A DNA stretch of 64,000 nt from Arthrobacter crystallopoietes. GTDB lineage: Bacteria; Actinomycetota; Actinomycetes; Actinomycetales; Micrococcaceae. The DNA lies in contig NZ_CP072014.1 of NCBI RefSeq assembly GCF_017603825.1, forward strand, positions 3,162,001 to 3,226,000, given 5' to 3'. Positions 1 through 8,725 of the stretch are shown here, piece after piece. A program made the position numbers and the translations under genes. The notes beneath the pieces were generated by a model. The model did no database searches and was not told the DNA's origin. It saw nothing but the letters and a program-made list of their open reading frames with translations. Each line of letters opens with the position of its first letter. Positions within the stretch are counted from its first letter, which is position 1.

Positions 1-924
1 CAGGGAGAGCGGCTGCCGCGTGACACCCACGTACACAGCATGTGTACAGGCGGCAGCAAGCAGCGCGGCGCCAAGCATATGCAGGCCCACCAGTACGATT
101 GGCAGCCCGGTGAAGTGCTGGACGTAGCCTATGGCACCCTGCAGCAGAATAACGACGGCGAAAAGCACCATCGGCCGACGCAGTTCGGCCAGCTGCGTGT
201 GCCGGTGCACCATGACCAGAAGTACGACGGCGGTGGCAACCAGCAAGTAGACAGGGGCCACATGGATGCGGGTCATAAGGTCAGGGTCCAGGTTGTTCCG
301 CGGCGCCTCTGCGTCGCCTGCATGCGGACCGGAACCGGTCACGATGACTCCGAGCACGATCGCTACCAAGGTCAGGACCGCGCTGGCCCAAAGCAGTTGG
401 CGTACAGTCGCCGTCGAGCGCTGTTGCTGGACCGTGCACGCTTGGTCATTGTCCAGCCACGCCCGGTGGACGAGGACTGTGGCCGCGGCAACCATCGTGA
501 TGGACACGACAAAGTGGCAGCCGACCACCCAGGGGTTGAGCTGTGTCCAGACCGTGATGCCGCCGATAATGGCCTGGGCAGGGATGCCGGCCAGCAGTGC
601 AACGGAAAGGTAGAACAGGTCTTTGCGCCGCTGGGCCATCTTCCACACGGACACCAGCATGGCGAAGGCGATGGCCGCCAGCAGGAAGGTCAGCAGCCGG
701 TTGCCGAATTCGATGGCGCCGTTGATGCCCATCTCGGGCGTGGCGACTAAGGATTCCGGAGTGCATTTGGGCCAGGTGGGACAGCCCAGGCCGGAGGAGG
801 TCAGGCGGACCGCGCCTCCGGTCACGATGATGAGGATCTCGGAGGCGAGCGAGGCGACGGCCAGACCGCGGATGGTCTTGTTGGGGGAGCCCGGCAGTCT
901 ACGCGTCAGTTGCTCAATAGTCAC
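1..924 (-). CDS. ctaA: heme A synthase (CtaA/COX15 family), 3' end cut by window edge
   Basis: Integral membrane enzyme that converts heme O to heme A for aa3-type cytochrome oxidase. The frame opens at a GTG at 924-922 and stays open for 308 codons to the left edge, so only the extreme C-terminus is missing. The protein begins VTIEQLTRRLPGS, then shows the family hallmark GGAVRLTSSGLGCPTWP near residues 35-50. His residues lie in a later segment (VVGCHFVVS) and in TRIHVAPVYLL and VGLHMLGAA, fitting heme ligands in a multi-helix bundle. It starts 5 bases after the ABC permease stop and reads the same way, so it is probably the last gene of that operon. The same ctaA/ABC/sufR arrangement is, from memory, found in mycobacteria. 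The SURF1 gene further right serves the same oxidase. Confidence 0.93.
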   Translation of the reverse strand, partial: MTIEQLTRRLPGSPNKTIRGLAVASLASEILIIVTGGAVRLTSSGLGCPTWPKCTPESLVATPEMGINGAIEFGNRLLTFLLAAIAFAMLVSVWKMAQRRKDLFYLSVALLAGIPAQAIIGGITVWTQLNPWVVGCHFVVSITMVAAATVLVHRAWLDNDQACTVQQQRSTATVRQLLWASAVLTLVAIVLGVIVTGSGPHAGDAEAPRNNLDPDLMTRIHVAPVYLLVATAVVLLVMVHRHTQLAELRRPMVLFAVVILLQGAIGYVQHFTGLPIVLVGLHMLGAALLAAACTHAVYVGVTRQPLSL

Positions 925-929
925 TTAGG

Positions 930-1673
930 TCAGCTCCATTTAAACCAGCGGATAGCGGCGAGGCCGGCGAGCACCGTCCAGGCCAGCAGTACGATCGATG
1001 CCGTGAGGTTGAATTCAGCGTCCATCAGGGCGCTCCGCAGGGCATCTCCCAAGGCGCTCGAGGGCAGCAGTTGGGCCGCCGGCTCGTAAACATCGGGCCA
1101 GCTTGCCGCGGGGAACAGGAGCCCGCCGGCAGCGGCCAGCAGGACCCAGAGCAGGTTCGTGATGGCCAAGGTTGCTTCGGGCCGTGCCGTGCCGGCGATC
1201 AGAAGTCCCAGCGAGGTGAAAGCTCCGGCCCCCAGGATGAGCTGCACTGCCGCGGGCAGGATCCCGCCCGGTTCCGGGCTCCAGCCAAGCAGCAGGGCGG
1301 CCGTGCCGATGACGACCACCTGGATGGCGAGCACGGACAGGACAGCGATGACTTTGCCCAGGATCAGTCCGCTTTGCCCCAGCGGAGTGGTGGACAGGAA
1401 TCGGAGCACCCCGTACCGCCGGTCGAAACCGGTGGCGATGCCTTGGCCGGTCAGCCCGGTCGATACCGCGCACAGCGCCAGCACCCCCGGAGCGGCCATA
1501 TCGATCCGGCTATCGGTGAACTCGTCCAGCAAGGGCGTGATTGTCAGGCCGATCAGGGCCATGAGCGGGAGGATAACGGCGATCAGCAGCTGTTCGCCGT
1601 TGCGCAGCATGGTCATGGTTTCGTAACGGCCCTGTAGGAGGACCCGCCGGGCCAGAGAGGCAGGAGCGTTCAC
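930..1673 (-). CDS. ABC-2 type transporter permease
   Basis: Membrane subunit of an ABC exporter, 247 residues. About six hydrophobic segments are visible, including LLIAVILPLMALIGLTI, a long one around residues 105-130 and LLWVLLAAAGGLLF near 170. The ABC-2 pattern (RYGVLRFLSTTPLGQSGLILGK, a cytoplasmic loop near residues 88-107) is characteristic. The start codon overlaps the stop of the upstream ATPase gene by four bases, so the two are translationally coupled and form one transporter. The substrate cannot be read from sequence. The position between sufR and ctaA suggests a link to redox or heme metabolism, but that is inference. The alternative label, antibiotic exporter, is generic for this family. 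Confidence 0.88.
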   Translation of the reverse strand: MNAPASLARRVLLQGRYETMTMLRNGEQLLIAVILPLMALIGLTITPLLDEFTDSRIDMAAPGVLALCAVSTGLTGQGIATGFDRRYGVLRFLSTTPLGQSGLILGKVIAVLSVLAIQVVVIGTAALLLGWSPEPGGILPAAVQLILGAGAFTSLGLLIAGTARPEATLAITNLLWVLLAAAGGLLFPAASWPDVYEPAAQLLPSSALGDALRSALMDAEFNLTASIVLLAWTVLAGLAAIRWFKWS

Positions 1674-2620
1674 CGCAGCCCCTTCCCGGAGATGTCCAGA
1701 AACACGTCCTCCAGTGAGCGCGGGGCCATGTGGATCGCAGTAGGCATGATGTCCTGTTCTTCCCAGAACCTTGCCAATGCGGCAAGATCGGCCGGGGTCA
1801 GATTGCCCGCGACGGTGTACCGGCCGGGGACGGTCTCGTGGACGGACAGGCCTGCCAGGGCGGTGAGATCCAGTCCGGGGCGGGAGTCGAAGGTCAGCAG
1901 CCGTTCGACGCCGCTGCTTTCGTCGGTGGCCTTCGTCAGTTCGGCGACGGTGCCGTGCGCAACTGTTTTGCCGGCGTCGATAATAAAAACGTAGTCCGCG
2001 AGCCGCTGGGCATCGTCCATCAGGTGGGTTGTGAGGATAATGCCCAGACCCTCTGTCCGCAGTTCCTGGATGAGATCGAAAACGACCGCCCGGGACTGCG
2101 GATCCAGTCCGGCGCTGGGCTCGTCGAGGAAGAGGACCTCGGGGTTTCCGACCAGTGCCGCGGCGAGGGCAACGCGCTGTTTCTGGCCGCCGGAAAGCCG
2201 CCGCACGGGAGTGTTCCCGAAGTTGTCGATACCCAGTCGCCTGACCAGCGCATCCACATCGCGGGGGCTGCGGTACATGCCTGCGACGTGCCGGAGCAGC
2301 GGGATGGGGCGGATGGCCTGGGGCAGGCCGCCCTCCTGGAGCATGACCCCCACGCGGCTGCGCAATTCGGCGCCGGCTTCATGCGGGTCCTGGCCGAGCA
2401 GGCACACGGTTCCGCCGTTCGGCCGGGTCAGGCCCTGGGCGCATTCAAGGGTGGTGGTCTTGCCGGCCCCGTTGGCACCGAGCAGGGCCGTTACCTGGCC
2501 GGGATAGGCGCGCAGATGTACGCCGTCGATAACCCTGACCATCTTGCCGTCGAGAGCTGCTACCGGCCCAAGATCTTTAACGAGCCCCTGGATATCGAGG
2601 CACGGTTCGGTGTTAGGCAC
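1670..2620 (-). CDS. ABC transporter ATP-binding protein
   Basis: Cytoplasmic ATPase partner of the adjacent ABC-2 permease, 316 residues. Walker A is GANGAGKTT (near residue 48), the signature is LSGGQKQR, Walker B is VLFLDEPSAGLD, and the switch His follows in LTTHLMDD. The C-terminal 80 residues are the usual extension of exporter ATPases (DrrA/CcmA class). The start is a GTG (2620-2618); there is no ATG in frame upstream. The gene is transcribed away from sufR, and the roughly 130 bases between them must hold both promoters. The two-subunit transporter probably acts as a 2+2 complex in the membrane. Confidence 0.9.
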   Translation of the reverse strand: MPNTEPCLDIQGLVKDLGPVAALDGKMVRVIDGVHLRAYPGQVTALLGANGAGKTTTLECAQGLTRPNGGTVCLLGQDPHEAGAELRSRVGVMLQEGGLPQAIRPIPLLRHVAGMYRSPRDVDALVRRLGIDNFGNTPVRRLSGGQKQRVALAAALVGNPEVLFLDEPSAGLDPQSRAVVFDLIQELRTEGLGIILTTHLMDDAQRLADYVFIIDAGKTVAHGTVAELTKATDESSGVERLLTFDSRPGLDLTALAGLSVHETVPGRYTVAGNLTPADLAALARFWEEQDIMPTAIHMAPRSLEDVFLDISGKGLR

Positions 2621-2748
2621 CAGATCATTCTACGTGATGTAGAGATGGCCGCGGGTGGTGCAGCCAACCACCCTGCACGGCTGGAAGGCTAAGGCCAGCC
2701 TTACTGGAGGCCGGGAACATAATAAGTCATGATTGTGTTGTGTATTCC
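2621..2748. promoter_or_regulatory. divergent control region of sufR-suf operon and ABC/ctaA operon
   Basis: The 128 bases between the two divergent starts contain an inverted repeat AAGGCT-N6-AGCCTT (2685-2702) and, closer to sufR, CATAAT (2718-2723), a plausible -10 element without a clear -35 partner. A run of GTGTTGTGT lies at 2735-2743, just before the sufR start. SufR of mycobacteria represses its own operon by binding upstream of itself, so one of these is likely its operator. Which one cannot be decided by eye. Confidence 0.4.
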
Positions 2749-3519
2749 ATGAACAACTCTGCTGTTTCGCGCGCCCAGGCCGCGGAATCCGAGGAGCGTA
2801 CCCGGGACCGGGTGCTGAGCGCAGTCCTGGAACACGGTCCCGTCAGTGCCGCTGAGCTCGGCGATCGCCTCGGCTTCACGCCGGCCGCGGTCCGCCGCCA
2901 CCTCGATGCCCTGTCCCGCGGCGGCCTCATCGAGGTCAAAATGGTGGCCAATTCCGCCACCGGCGCCGGGCGGCCGGCTCGCAAATACGTCCTCAGCCGG
3001 CAGGGCCAGTCGAAACTGGGCAATGACTATCTTGACATAGCACGCGGGGCGCTCAGTGTGCTGGGCAGCATTGCCGGCCCGGACGCCGTAACGGAGTTCG
3101 CACGCCAACGTTACGAAGACATGGAACGGCGGTACCGTCCCGTGGTCGAAGCTGCCGGGGAGTCCGTCGAGGCGCGGGCCGAGGCATTGGCGAAGGCCCT
3201 GAATGAGGACGGCTTTGTCGGGTCCACCACGGTGGTGGGCGCCAAGGCCGCGCACAGCACCATGCTGGCGGTCCAGCTGTGCCAGGGGCACTGCCCCGTC
3301 CAGCAGTTGGCCGCTGATTTCCCTGTCTTTTGCGACAGTGAAACCGAAGTTTTCTCCCGCCTGCTGGGGGTAGACGTCAGGCGTCTGTCCACACTGGCCA
3401 GCGGGGGACATGTTTGTACGACCCATATCCCAGTGGGCCGAACAAAGTCTGCGGTCCGGGATTCCGGACCGACGGCAGGCACCAGAAGAGTATCCATCAA
3501 TCTGCAAGAGAGGCCGTGA
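2749..3519 (+). CDS. sufR: Fe-S cluster-sensing transcriptional repressor SufR
   Basis: DNA-binding repressor of the suf operon that senses Fe-S supply through a bound cluster. The N-terminal winged helix spans about residues 20-85 ([20 protein letters not shown] is the recognition part). The C-terminal half carries four cysteines, C178, C182, C195 and C223, in the contexts [15 protein letters not shown] and GHVCTTHIP, which match the cluster-ligand region of SufR. I chose the ATG at 2749; a GTG three codons earlier is possible. The stop overlaps the sufB start (TGATG), so regulator and structural genes are translationally coupled. The last ~25 residues form a polar tail past the conserved domain. 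Confidence 0.93.
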   Translation: MNNSAVSRAQAAESEERTRDRVLSAVLEHGPVSAAELGDRLGFTPAAVRRHLDALSRGGLIEVKMVANSATGAGRPARKYVLSRQGQSKLGNDYLDIARGALSVLGSIAGPDAVTEFARQRYEDMERRYRPVVEAAGESVEARAEALAKALNEDGFVGSTTVVGAKAAHSTMLAVQLCQGHCPVQQLAADFPVFCDSETEVFSRLLGVDVRRLSTLASGGHVCTTHIPVGRTKSAVRDSGPTAGTRRVSINLQERP

Positions 3520-5003
3520 TGACGGACCAAGTGGATCAGCGAGTCCAGGATGCCGTCGGTAGCACCGACGTGCCGGACACCACCATTTCCGAAATTCTTG
3601 AGAAAAACCCCGAGCTGCACGGCATCGGCAACTATGAATATGGCTGGGCTGATAAAAACGACGCCGGCGCCAACGCACGCCGCGGGCTGAATGAAGAGGT
3701 TGTCCGCGACATTTCGGCCAAGAAGAGCGAGCCGGAGTGGATGCTCGATCTGCGGCTGAAGGGCTTGAAGTACTTCGACCGCAAGCCGATGCCGACCTGG
3801 GGCGCGGACCTTTCCGGCATCGACTTCGACAACATCAAGTACTTTGTCCGGTCCACCGAAAAGCAGGCCAAGACCTGGGAAGACCTTCCCGAGGACATCC
3901 GTAACACGTATGAAAAGCTCGGCATTCCCGAGGCCGAGCGTGAACGTCTGGTCTCCGGCGTCGCCGCCCAGTACGAATCCGAGGTTGTCTACCACCAGCT
4001 CCGCGAGGACCTGGAAGCCCAGGGCGTCATCTTCCTGGACACGGACACCGGACTGAAGGAACACCCGGAGATCTTCGAAGAGTACTTCGGCTCTGTCATC
4101 CCGGTGGGCGACAACAAGTTCGCTTCGCTGAACACCGCAGTCTGGTCCGGCGGATCTTTTGTTTACGTCCCCAAGGGCGTCCACGTCGAAATCCCGCTGC
4201 AGGCCTACTTCCGCATCAACACGGAAAACATGGGCCAGTTCGAGCGCACGCTGATTATTGCCGACGAGGACTCCTACGTCCACTACATTGAAGGCTGCAC
4301 CGCCCCGATCTACACGTCGGACTCGCTGCACTCCGCCGTCGTCGAAATCATTGTGAAGAAGGGCGCACGCGTCCGCTACACGACTATCCAGAACTGGTCC
4401 AACAACGTGTACAACCTGGTCACCAAGCGTGCCATTGCACACGAGGGCGCCACGATGGAATGGATCGACGGCAACATCGGCTCCAAGGTCACCATGAAGT
4501 ACCCGGCCGTGTACATGGTCGGCGAACACGCCAAGGGCGAGACGCTGTCGATCGCCTTCGCCGGCGAGGGCCAGCACCAGGACACCGGTTCCAAAATGGT
4601 CCACCTCGCACCGAACACCTCCAGCGCCATCGTGGCCAAGTCCGTGGCCCGCGGAGGCGGCCGTTCGGCGTACCGCGGCCTGGTCCAGGTCCGCGAAGGT
4701 GCCAAGAACTCGAAGAACAGCGTCGTCTGCGATGCGCTGCTGGTGGATACCATCTCGCGCTCGGACACGTACCCGTACATCGACGTCCGTGAGGACGACG
4801 TGACCATGGGCCATGAGGCAACAGTGTCCCGTGTCAGCGAAGAGCAGCTGTTCTACCTGATGTCGCGCGGCCTGGCCGAAGACGAAGCCATGGCCATGAT
4901 CGTGCGCGGCTTCATCGAGCCGATCGCTCGCGAACTGCCGATGGAATACGCGCTTGAGCTGAACCGCTTGATCGAACTGCAAATGGAAGGATCCGTAGGT
5001 TAA
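3519..5003 (+). CDS. sufB: Fe-S cluster assembly scaffold SufB
   Basis: Core scaffold subunit of the SufBCD complex, cytoplasmic, on which Fe-S clusters are built. 494 residues, full length for the family. Typical blocks are seen: [14 protein letters not shown] near the N-terminus, [18 protein letters not shown] in the middle, and [12 protein letters not shown] near the C-terminus, shared with SufD. The start overlaps the sufR stop by one base and is preceded by AAGAGAGG. The stop overlaps the sufD start in TAATG. Expression is expected to follow SufR and cluster demand. Confidence 0.97.
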   Translation: MTDQVDQRVQDAVGSTDVPDTTISEILEKNPELHGIGNYEYGWADKNDAGANARRGLNEEVVRDISAKKSEPEWMLDLRLKGLKYFDRKPMPTWGADLSGIDFDNIKYFVRSTEKQAKTWEDLPEDIRNTYEKLGIPEAERERLVSGVAAQYESEVVYHQLREDLEAQGVIFLDTDTGLKEHPEIFEEYFGSVIPVGDNKFASLNTAVWSGGSFVYVPKGVHVEIPLQAYFRINTENMGQFERTLIIADEDSYVHYIEGCTAPIYTSDSLHSAVVEIIVKKGARVRYTTIQNWSNNVYNLVTKRAIAHEGATMEWIDGNIGSKVTMKYPAVYMVGEHAKGETLSIAFAGEGQHQDTGSKMVHLAPNTSSAIVAKSVARGGGRSAYRGLVQVREGAKNSKNSVVCDALLVDTISRSDTYPYIDVREDDVTMGHEATVSRVSEEQLFYLMSRGLAEDEAMAMIVRGFIEPIARELPMEYALELNRLIELQMEGSVG

Positions 5004-6286
5004 TGACTGAGATCACTGAAAAAGCAAGGATCGGTGCTCCGGCCATTGACGGCTTCACCGAAGAGGGCGAAAACCTCTCACCGGCGAACCCGGATAAATC
5101 CCCGCTGGCAGGCGCCAGCGCCAAGAGTCACAGCCATGGCGGCGGCGTAGGCGTTCCGGACAGTTCCCGCGCCGGCCGGCTGACTTCGTACAAGGTCGAG
5201 GATTTTCCTGTCCTGACCGGACGCGAAGAAGACTGGCGCTTCACCCCGCTCAAGCGGCTGCGTGGACTGCACACCCAGGCGCTGACCGGCGCAGCGCCCA
5301 CCGTTGCCGTCACCGGTCCAGAAGGTGCCGAGCGTCCGGCCGGCATCACGGTGGAAACCGTGGGCCGCGAGGACTCCCGCATCGGCAGCGCCGGCATCCC
5401 GGAGGACCGCGTTTCCGCGGCGGCCTGGGAAGCCTTCAGCGACGCCACCGTGGTGACCATCCCGGCCGAGGCCAGCATCGAAACCGCCGTCGGCATCTCG
5501 GTGACCGGCAGCAGCAAGGACCCGTCCGCGCAGCACATCGTGATCGTCGCGGAGAAATTCTCCAAGGCTGTTGTCGTGCTGGACCACAAGGGCAGCGCCA
5601 CCGTCTCCCAGAACGTCGAGATCGACGTGCAGGACGGCGCGGACCTGACCGTGGTATCCGTCCAGGAATGGGACGACGACGCCGTGCACGCCTCCTCGCA
5701 GCAGGCCAAGGTCGGCCGTGACGCGAAGTTCAAGCACGTCGTGGTCAGCCTTGGCGGCGACCTGGTCCGTGTCACGCCGTCCGCACGGCTGAAGCAGACC
5801 GGTTCCGTCGTCGAAATGTTCGGACTCTACTTCGCCGACGCCGGCCAGCACCTGGAGCAGCGCCTGTTCGTCGACCACGCAGTGCCGAACTGCAAGTCGC
5901 GCGTGCTGTACAAGGGTGCCCTGCAGGGCGAGAACGCGCACACCGTGTGGGTTGGCGACGTTCTGATCCGCAAGGAAGCCGAAGGAACCGACAGCTACGA
6001 GGCCAACCGAAACCTGGTCCTCAGCGACGGTGCCCGGGCGGACTCGGTGCCGAACCTCGAGATCGAGACGGGCCTGATCGACGGCGCCGGCCATGCCAGC
6101 ACCACCGGCCGTTTCGACGACGAGCACCTGTTCTACCTGATGGCCCGCGGCATCGACGAGAAGACCGCCCGCCGTCTGGTGGTACGAGGCTTCCTGAACG
6201 AGATCATCCAGCAGATCAAGGTTCCGGCACTCGAAGAGCGCCTGACCGATGCTGTTGAGCGGGAACTGGCGGCAGGGAACTTCTGA
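5003..6286 (+). CDS. sufD: Fe-S cluster assembly protein SufD
   Basis: Partner of SufB in the SufBC2D complex, needed for iron acquisition on the scaffold. 427 residues. EEDWRFTPLKRL near residue 75 is the typical SufD N-terminal motif, and EHLFYLMARGIDEKTARRLVVRGF near the C-terminus mirrors the end of SufB. The first ~55 residues are polar and variable, including an HSHGGGV stretch, and are probably disordered. The start overlaps the sufB stop by one base, and the stop overlaps the start of the Rieske gene in the same way (TGATG), showing tight coupling across the operon. Confidence 0.96.
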   Translation: MTEITEKARIGAPAIDGFTEEGENLSPANPDKSPLAGASAKSHSHGGGVGVPDSSRAGRLTSYKVEDFPVLTGREEDWRFTPLKRLRGLHTQALTGAAPTVAVTGPEGAERPAGITVETVGREDSRIGSAGIPEDRVSAAAWEAFSDATVVTIPAEASIETAVGISVTGSSKDPSAQHIVIVAEKFSKAVVVLDHKGSATVSQNVEIDVQDGADLTVVSVQEWDDDAVHASSQQAKVGRDAKFKHVVVSLGGDLVRVTPSARLKQTGSVVEMFGLYFADAGQHLEQRLFVDHAVPNCKSRVLYKGALQGENAHTVWVGDVLIRKEAEGTDSYEANRNLVLSDGARADSVPNLEIETGLIDGAGHASTTGRFDDEHLFYLMARGIDEKTARRLVVRGFLNEIIQQIKVPALEERLTDAVERELAAGNF

Positions 6287-6645
6287 TGTCCGAAGCTCCA
6301 CGCGGCAAGCTGGTGTGCAGGGCCTCCGACATACAGGTGAAGGCGGCGCTGCGCATCCTGGTCGACGACTATCCGGTCGCCATCGTCCGGGACTCCGAGG
6401 GCGGACTCCATGCACTGGGGGACACCTGCTCGCATGAGGACTATTCACTGTCCGAGGGCGATGTCGAAGACGGCACCATCGAATGCTGGGGCCACGGCTC
6501 GCAGTTCGACCTGCGCAGCGGCCAACCGCTGAGCCTGCCGGCCTTCGAGCCGGTGCCGGTCTTCGCGTTGGAGCTGGACGGCGACGATGTGTACGTCGAC
6601 GTCACCACGGTCACCAACGGAGCTCCCGCTCCGGATTTGCACTAA
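6286..6645 (+). CDS. Rieske-type [2Fe-2S] ferredoxin inside the suf operon
   Basis: Small soluble non-heme iron protein of 119 residues, probably an electron carrier. The cluster ligands are C48 and H50 (TCSHED) and C67 and H70 (ECWGHGS), the exact CxH...CxxH spacing of Rieske ferredoxins of dioxygenase type. There is no membrane anchor. It overlaps the sufD stop by one base and sits 60 bases before sufC, so it is a full member of the operon. Its role in cluster assembly is not established by sequence. Supplying electrons to the scaffold, or being a sentinel client protein, are both possible. Confidence 0.93.
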   Translation: MSEAPRGKLVCRASDIQVKAALRILVDDYPVAIVRDSEGGLHALGDTCSHEDYSLSEGDVEDGTIECWGHGSQFDLRSGQPLSLPAFEPVPVFALELDGDDVYVDVTTVTNGAPAPDLH

Positions 6646-6705
6646 GAACTTTACGAACTTCACACCGCGGCCGGACCGAACGGCTGCAGAGGAGAAAGCA
6701 GACAG

Positions 6706-7470
6706 ATGTCTACTCTGGAAATCAAGGACCTGCACGTCAGCATCGAGACTGAGCAGGGCAAGAAGGAAATCCTCAAGGGCGTGTCCCTGACGATCAAAAC
6801 CGGCGAGATCCACGCCATCATGGGCCCCAACGGTTCGGGCAAGTCCACGCTGGCCTCCACCATCGCCGGGCACCCGCGCTACACCGTGGACTCCGGTTCC
6901 ATCACCCTGGACGGCGAAGACGTGCTGGAGATGAGCGTGGATGAGCGCGCCCGCGCCGGTCTCTTCCTGGCCATGCAGTACCCGGTCGAGGTGCCCGGCG
7001 TAACCATGACCAACTTCCTGCGCACGGCCAAGACCGCCCTGGACGGCGAAGCTCCCAAGCTGCGCACCTGGACCAAGGACGTCAAGGAAGCCATGAGCCA
7101 GCTGCGCATCGATGCTGACTTCGCCCAGCGCAACGTCAACGAAGGCTTCTCCGGCGGCGAGAAGAAGCGCGTGGAGATCCTGCAGCTCGAACTCTTCAAG
7201 CCGAAGTTCGCCATCATGGACGAGACAGACTCCGGCCTGGACGTCGACGCGCTGAAGGTTGTCTCCGAAGGCCACAACCGTGTGCACGAAACCGGAGCGA
7301 TGGGCACCCTGCTCATCACCCACTACACGCGCATCCTGCGCTACATCAAGCCTGACTTCGTCCACGTGTTCGTCGACGGACGCATCGCCGAGGAGGGCGG
7401 CCCCGAGCTGGCCGACCGTCTGGAAGAAGAAGGCTACGACCGTTTCCTGCCAACTGCAGCAAAGGCCTGA
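6706..7470 (+). CDS. sufC: Fe-S cluster assembly ATPase SufC
   Basis: ABC-type ATPase that powers the SufBCD scaffold, cytoplasmic, 254 residues. Walker A is GPNGSGKST, the signature is FSGGEKKR, and Walker B is FAIMDETDSGLD, where the Asp-Glu-Thr variant is typical of SufC rather than transport ATPases. The switch His is in LITHYTR. A good ribosome site (GGAGAAAG) lies about 10 bases before the ATG. The next gene follows after two bases. Confidence 0.97.
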   Translation: MSTLEIKDLHVSIETEQGKKEILKGVSLTIKTGEIHAIMGPNGSGKSTLASTIAGHPRYTVDSGSITLDGEDVLEMSVDERARAGLFLAMQYPVEVPGVTMTNFLRTAKTALDGEAPKLRTWTKDVKEAMSQLRIDADFAQRNVNEGFSGGEKKRVEILQLELFKPKFAIMDETDSGLDVDALKVVSEGHNRVHETGAMGTLLITHYTRILRYIKPDFVHVFVDGRIAEEGGPELADRLEEEGYDRFLPTAAKA

Positions 7471-7472
7471 TC

Positions 7473-7802
7473 ATGACCGAAGCCAACATTTCGCAGACCT
7501 CTCTCGAGGATGTTGAAGAGGCCCTGAAAGACGTCATTGACCCGGAGCTCGGCGTCAATATCGTGGACCTGGGCCTGCTCTACGGACTGAAGTACGCCGA
7601 GGACGGCGCCCTGCTGATCGATATGACCCTGACCACTGCTGCCTGCCCGCTGACGGATGTCATCGAGGAGCAGACTGCCCAGGCGCTGGACGGCGTTGTC
7701 GATGACTGGCGGCTGAACTGGGTATGGATGCCGCCGTGGGGTCCGGAAAAGATTACCGACGATGGCCGCGACCAGATGCGCGCGCTCGGCTTCAACATCT
7801 AA
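7473..7802 (+). CDS. SufT-like metal-sulfur cluster assembly factor (MIP18/DUF59)
   Basis: 109-residue MIP18-family protein thought to help mature Fe-S proteins. The family pattern DVIDPELGVNIVDLGLLYGL lies near residues 18-37, and the conserved cysteine is in TTAACPLTDVIEEQ. Homologs close the suf operons of many actinobacteria, where they are called SufT. Here it also comes last, two bases after sufC, and is followed by a strong terminator. sufS and sufU, which often precede it in related genomes, are absent. Confidence 0.9.
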   Translation: MTEANISQTSLEDVEEALKDVIDPELGVNIVDLGLLYGLKYAEDGALLIDMTLTTAACPLTDVIEEQTAQALDGVVDDWRLNWVWMPPWGPEKITDDGRDQMRALGFNI

Positions 7803-7848
7803 CCAGCCTCGTTGCTGATGGGCGGACTTCCCTGCGGGAAGTTCCACG

Positions 7849-7894
7849 CGACGGAGGGCCGGGGACCGGAAACGGGGTCCCCGGCCCTCCGTCG
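7849..7894 (+). terminator. terminator of the suf operon
   Basis: Perfect 19-bp inverted repeat (7849-7867 with 7876-7894) with an 8-base loop, followed by GTTAAT. It lies 46 bases after the last suf gene and before the next start at 7938. The U-tract is poor, as is common in this phylum. Confidence 0.85.
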
Positions 7895-7937
7895 GTTAAT
7901 CCCCCGCTGGCGTAACTTCGGCGCTAGCATCAAGGTT

Positions 7938-8720
7938 ATGGGTGAAGTCGCCGTGACCAGGTCCGCCAGCGGGCGGTACGACGAAGTTTTCGTGGCACGC
8001 ATGTACCACGGGGTGGTGGCACTGGCCGCTGTCCTCGGCCTGGTGCTCCAAATAATCGCCATGCTCGAATCGCCCGCTTACGCCCTTGAACCGGCCCACC
8101 AGTGGTGGAACTATCTGGGCTACTTCAGTGTCCAGGCAAGTGTGCTGGTCTTCATTGTCTCCCTGAGCCTGCTGATGGACTCTGCCCGCGAGGCGGGTCC
8201 GGTCTGGCGAGCCGTGCGTGCGGTCTCCCTGATAGCCGTCCTGCTCGTTTTCCTGTTCCAGTTCACGGCGTTCAGGGGACTGCCGGACTTTACCGCGCTC
8301 AGCAGCACGGCGGTCATGGCCGACCGGATGTTGAACTATGCGGTCCCGGTGCTGGCCGTGACCGGATGGCTCATCTTCGGCCCGCGCCCACGGATCGGCC
8401 TGCAGACCATAGTCTGGTCACTGCTGTATCCCGCCGCCTGGCTCATCGGTAGTCTCGTCCGCGGTGCCGCCGCCGGCTGGTACCCCTACCCTCCGCTCGA
8501 TGCCGGGGTCAACCCGCTTCCCGCCGTCGTTGTTAACGGCCTTTTGCTGCTCCTGATCTGGCTGGGGGCCGGGTTCCTCTTTCTGCTCCTGGACGCCCGG
8601 ATGGGACGGGAGCCCGACGGCTACATCCCCGGTTTTGGTCCCGACGACGGTTCCGGCACCGATGAGGACGGTGTCACCGACGGCAGGAAGATTGGACCCG
8701 GCGAACCGCCGACGGGCTGA
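7938..8720 (+). CDS. Pr6Pr family membrane protein
   Basis: 260-residue integral membrane protein of unknown role. Six hydrophobic segments are visible, starting with MYHGVVALAAVLGLVLQIIAML near residue 22. The motif WNYLGYFSVQASVL (second helix) and the pattern of evenly spaced helices fit the actinobacterial Pr6Pr family. The last ~40 residues are acidic and Gly/Asp-rich, probably a cytoplasmic tail. I chose the ATG at 7938, which lies past the terminator hairpin; the frame remains open upstream but would read through the stem. It ends five bases from the convergent peptidase gene. Confidence 0.75.
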   Translation: MGEVAVTRSASGRYDEVFVARMYHGVVALAAVLGLVLQIIAMLESPAYALEPAHQWWNYLGYFSVQASVLVFIVSLSLLMDSAREAGPVWRAVRAVSLIAVLLVFLFQFTAFRGLPDFTALSSTAVMADRMLNYAVPVLAVTGWLIFGPRPRIGLQTIVWSLLYPAAWLIGSLVRGAAAGWYPYPPLDAGVNPLPAVVVNGLLLLLIWLGAGFLFLLLDARMGREPDGYIPGFGPDDGSGTDEDGVTDGRKIGPGEPPTG

Positions 8721-8725
8721 AGCTG

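Noticed and set aside
3111-4982. Minus-strand open frame of 623 codons opposite sufR and sufB
   Set aside because: Antisense to well-supported sufB; composition (Val/Asp/Gly) is a shadow of codon bias.
5078-6448. Long minus-strand open frame (456 codons) opposite sufD
   Set aside because: High-GC antisense frame; His/Asp/Val-rich with no family motif, and it covers a gene with clear SufD motifs.
7849-7894. Riboswitch before the Pr6Pr gene
   Set aside because: A single perfect stem with a short loop; best explained as the suf terminator.
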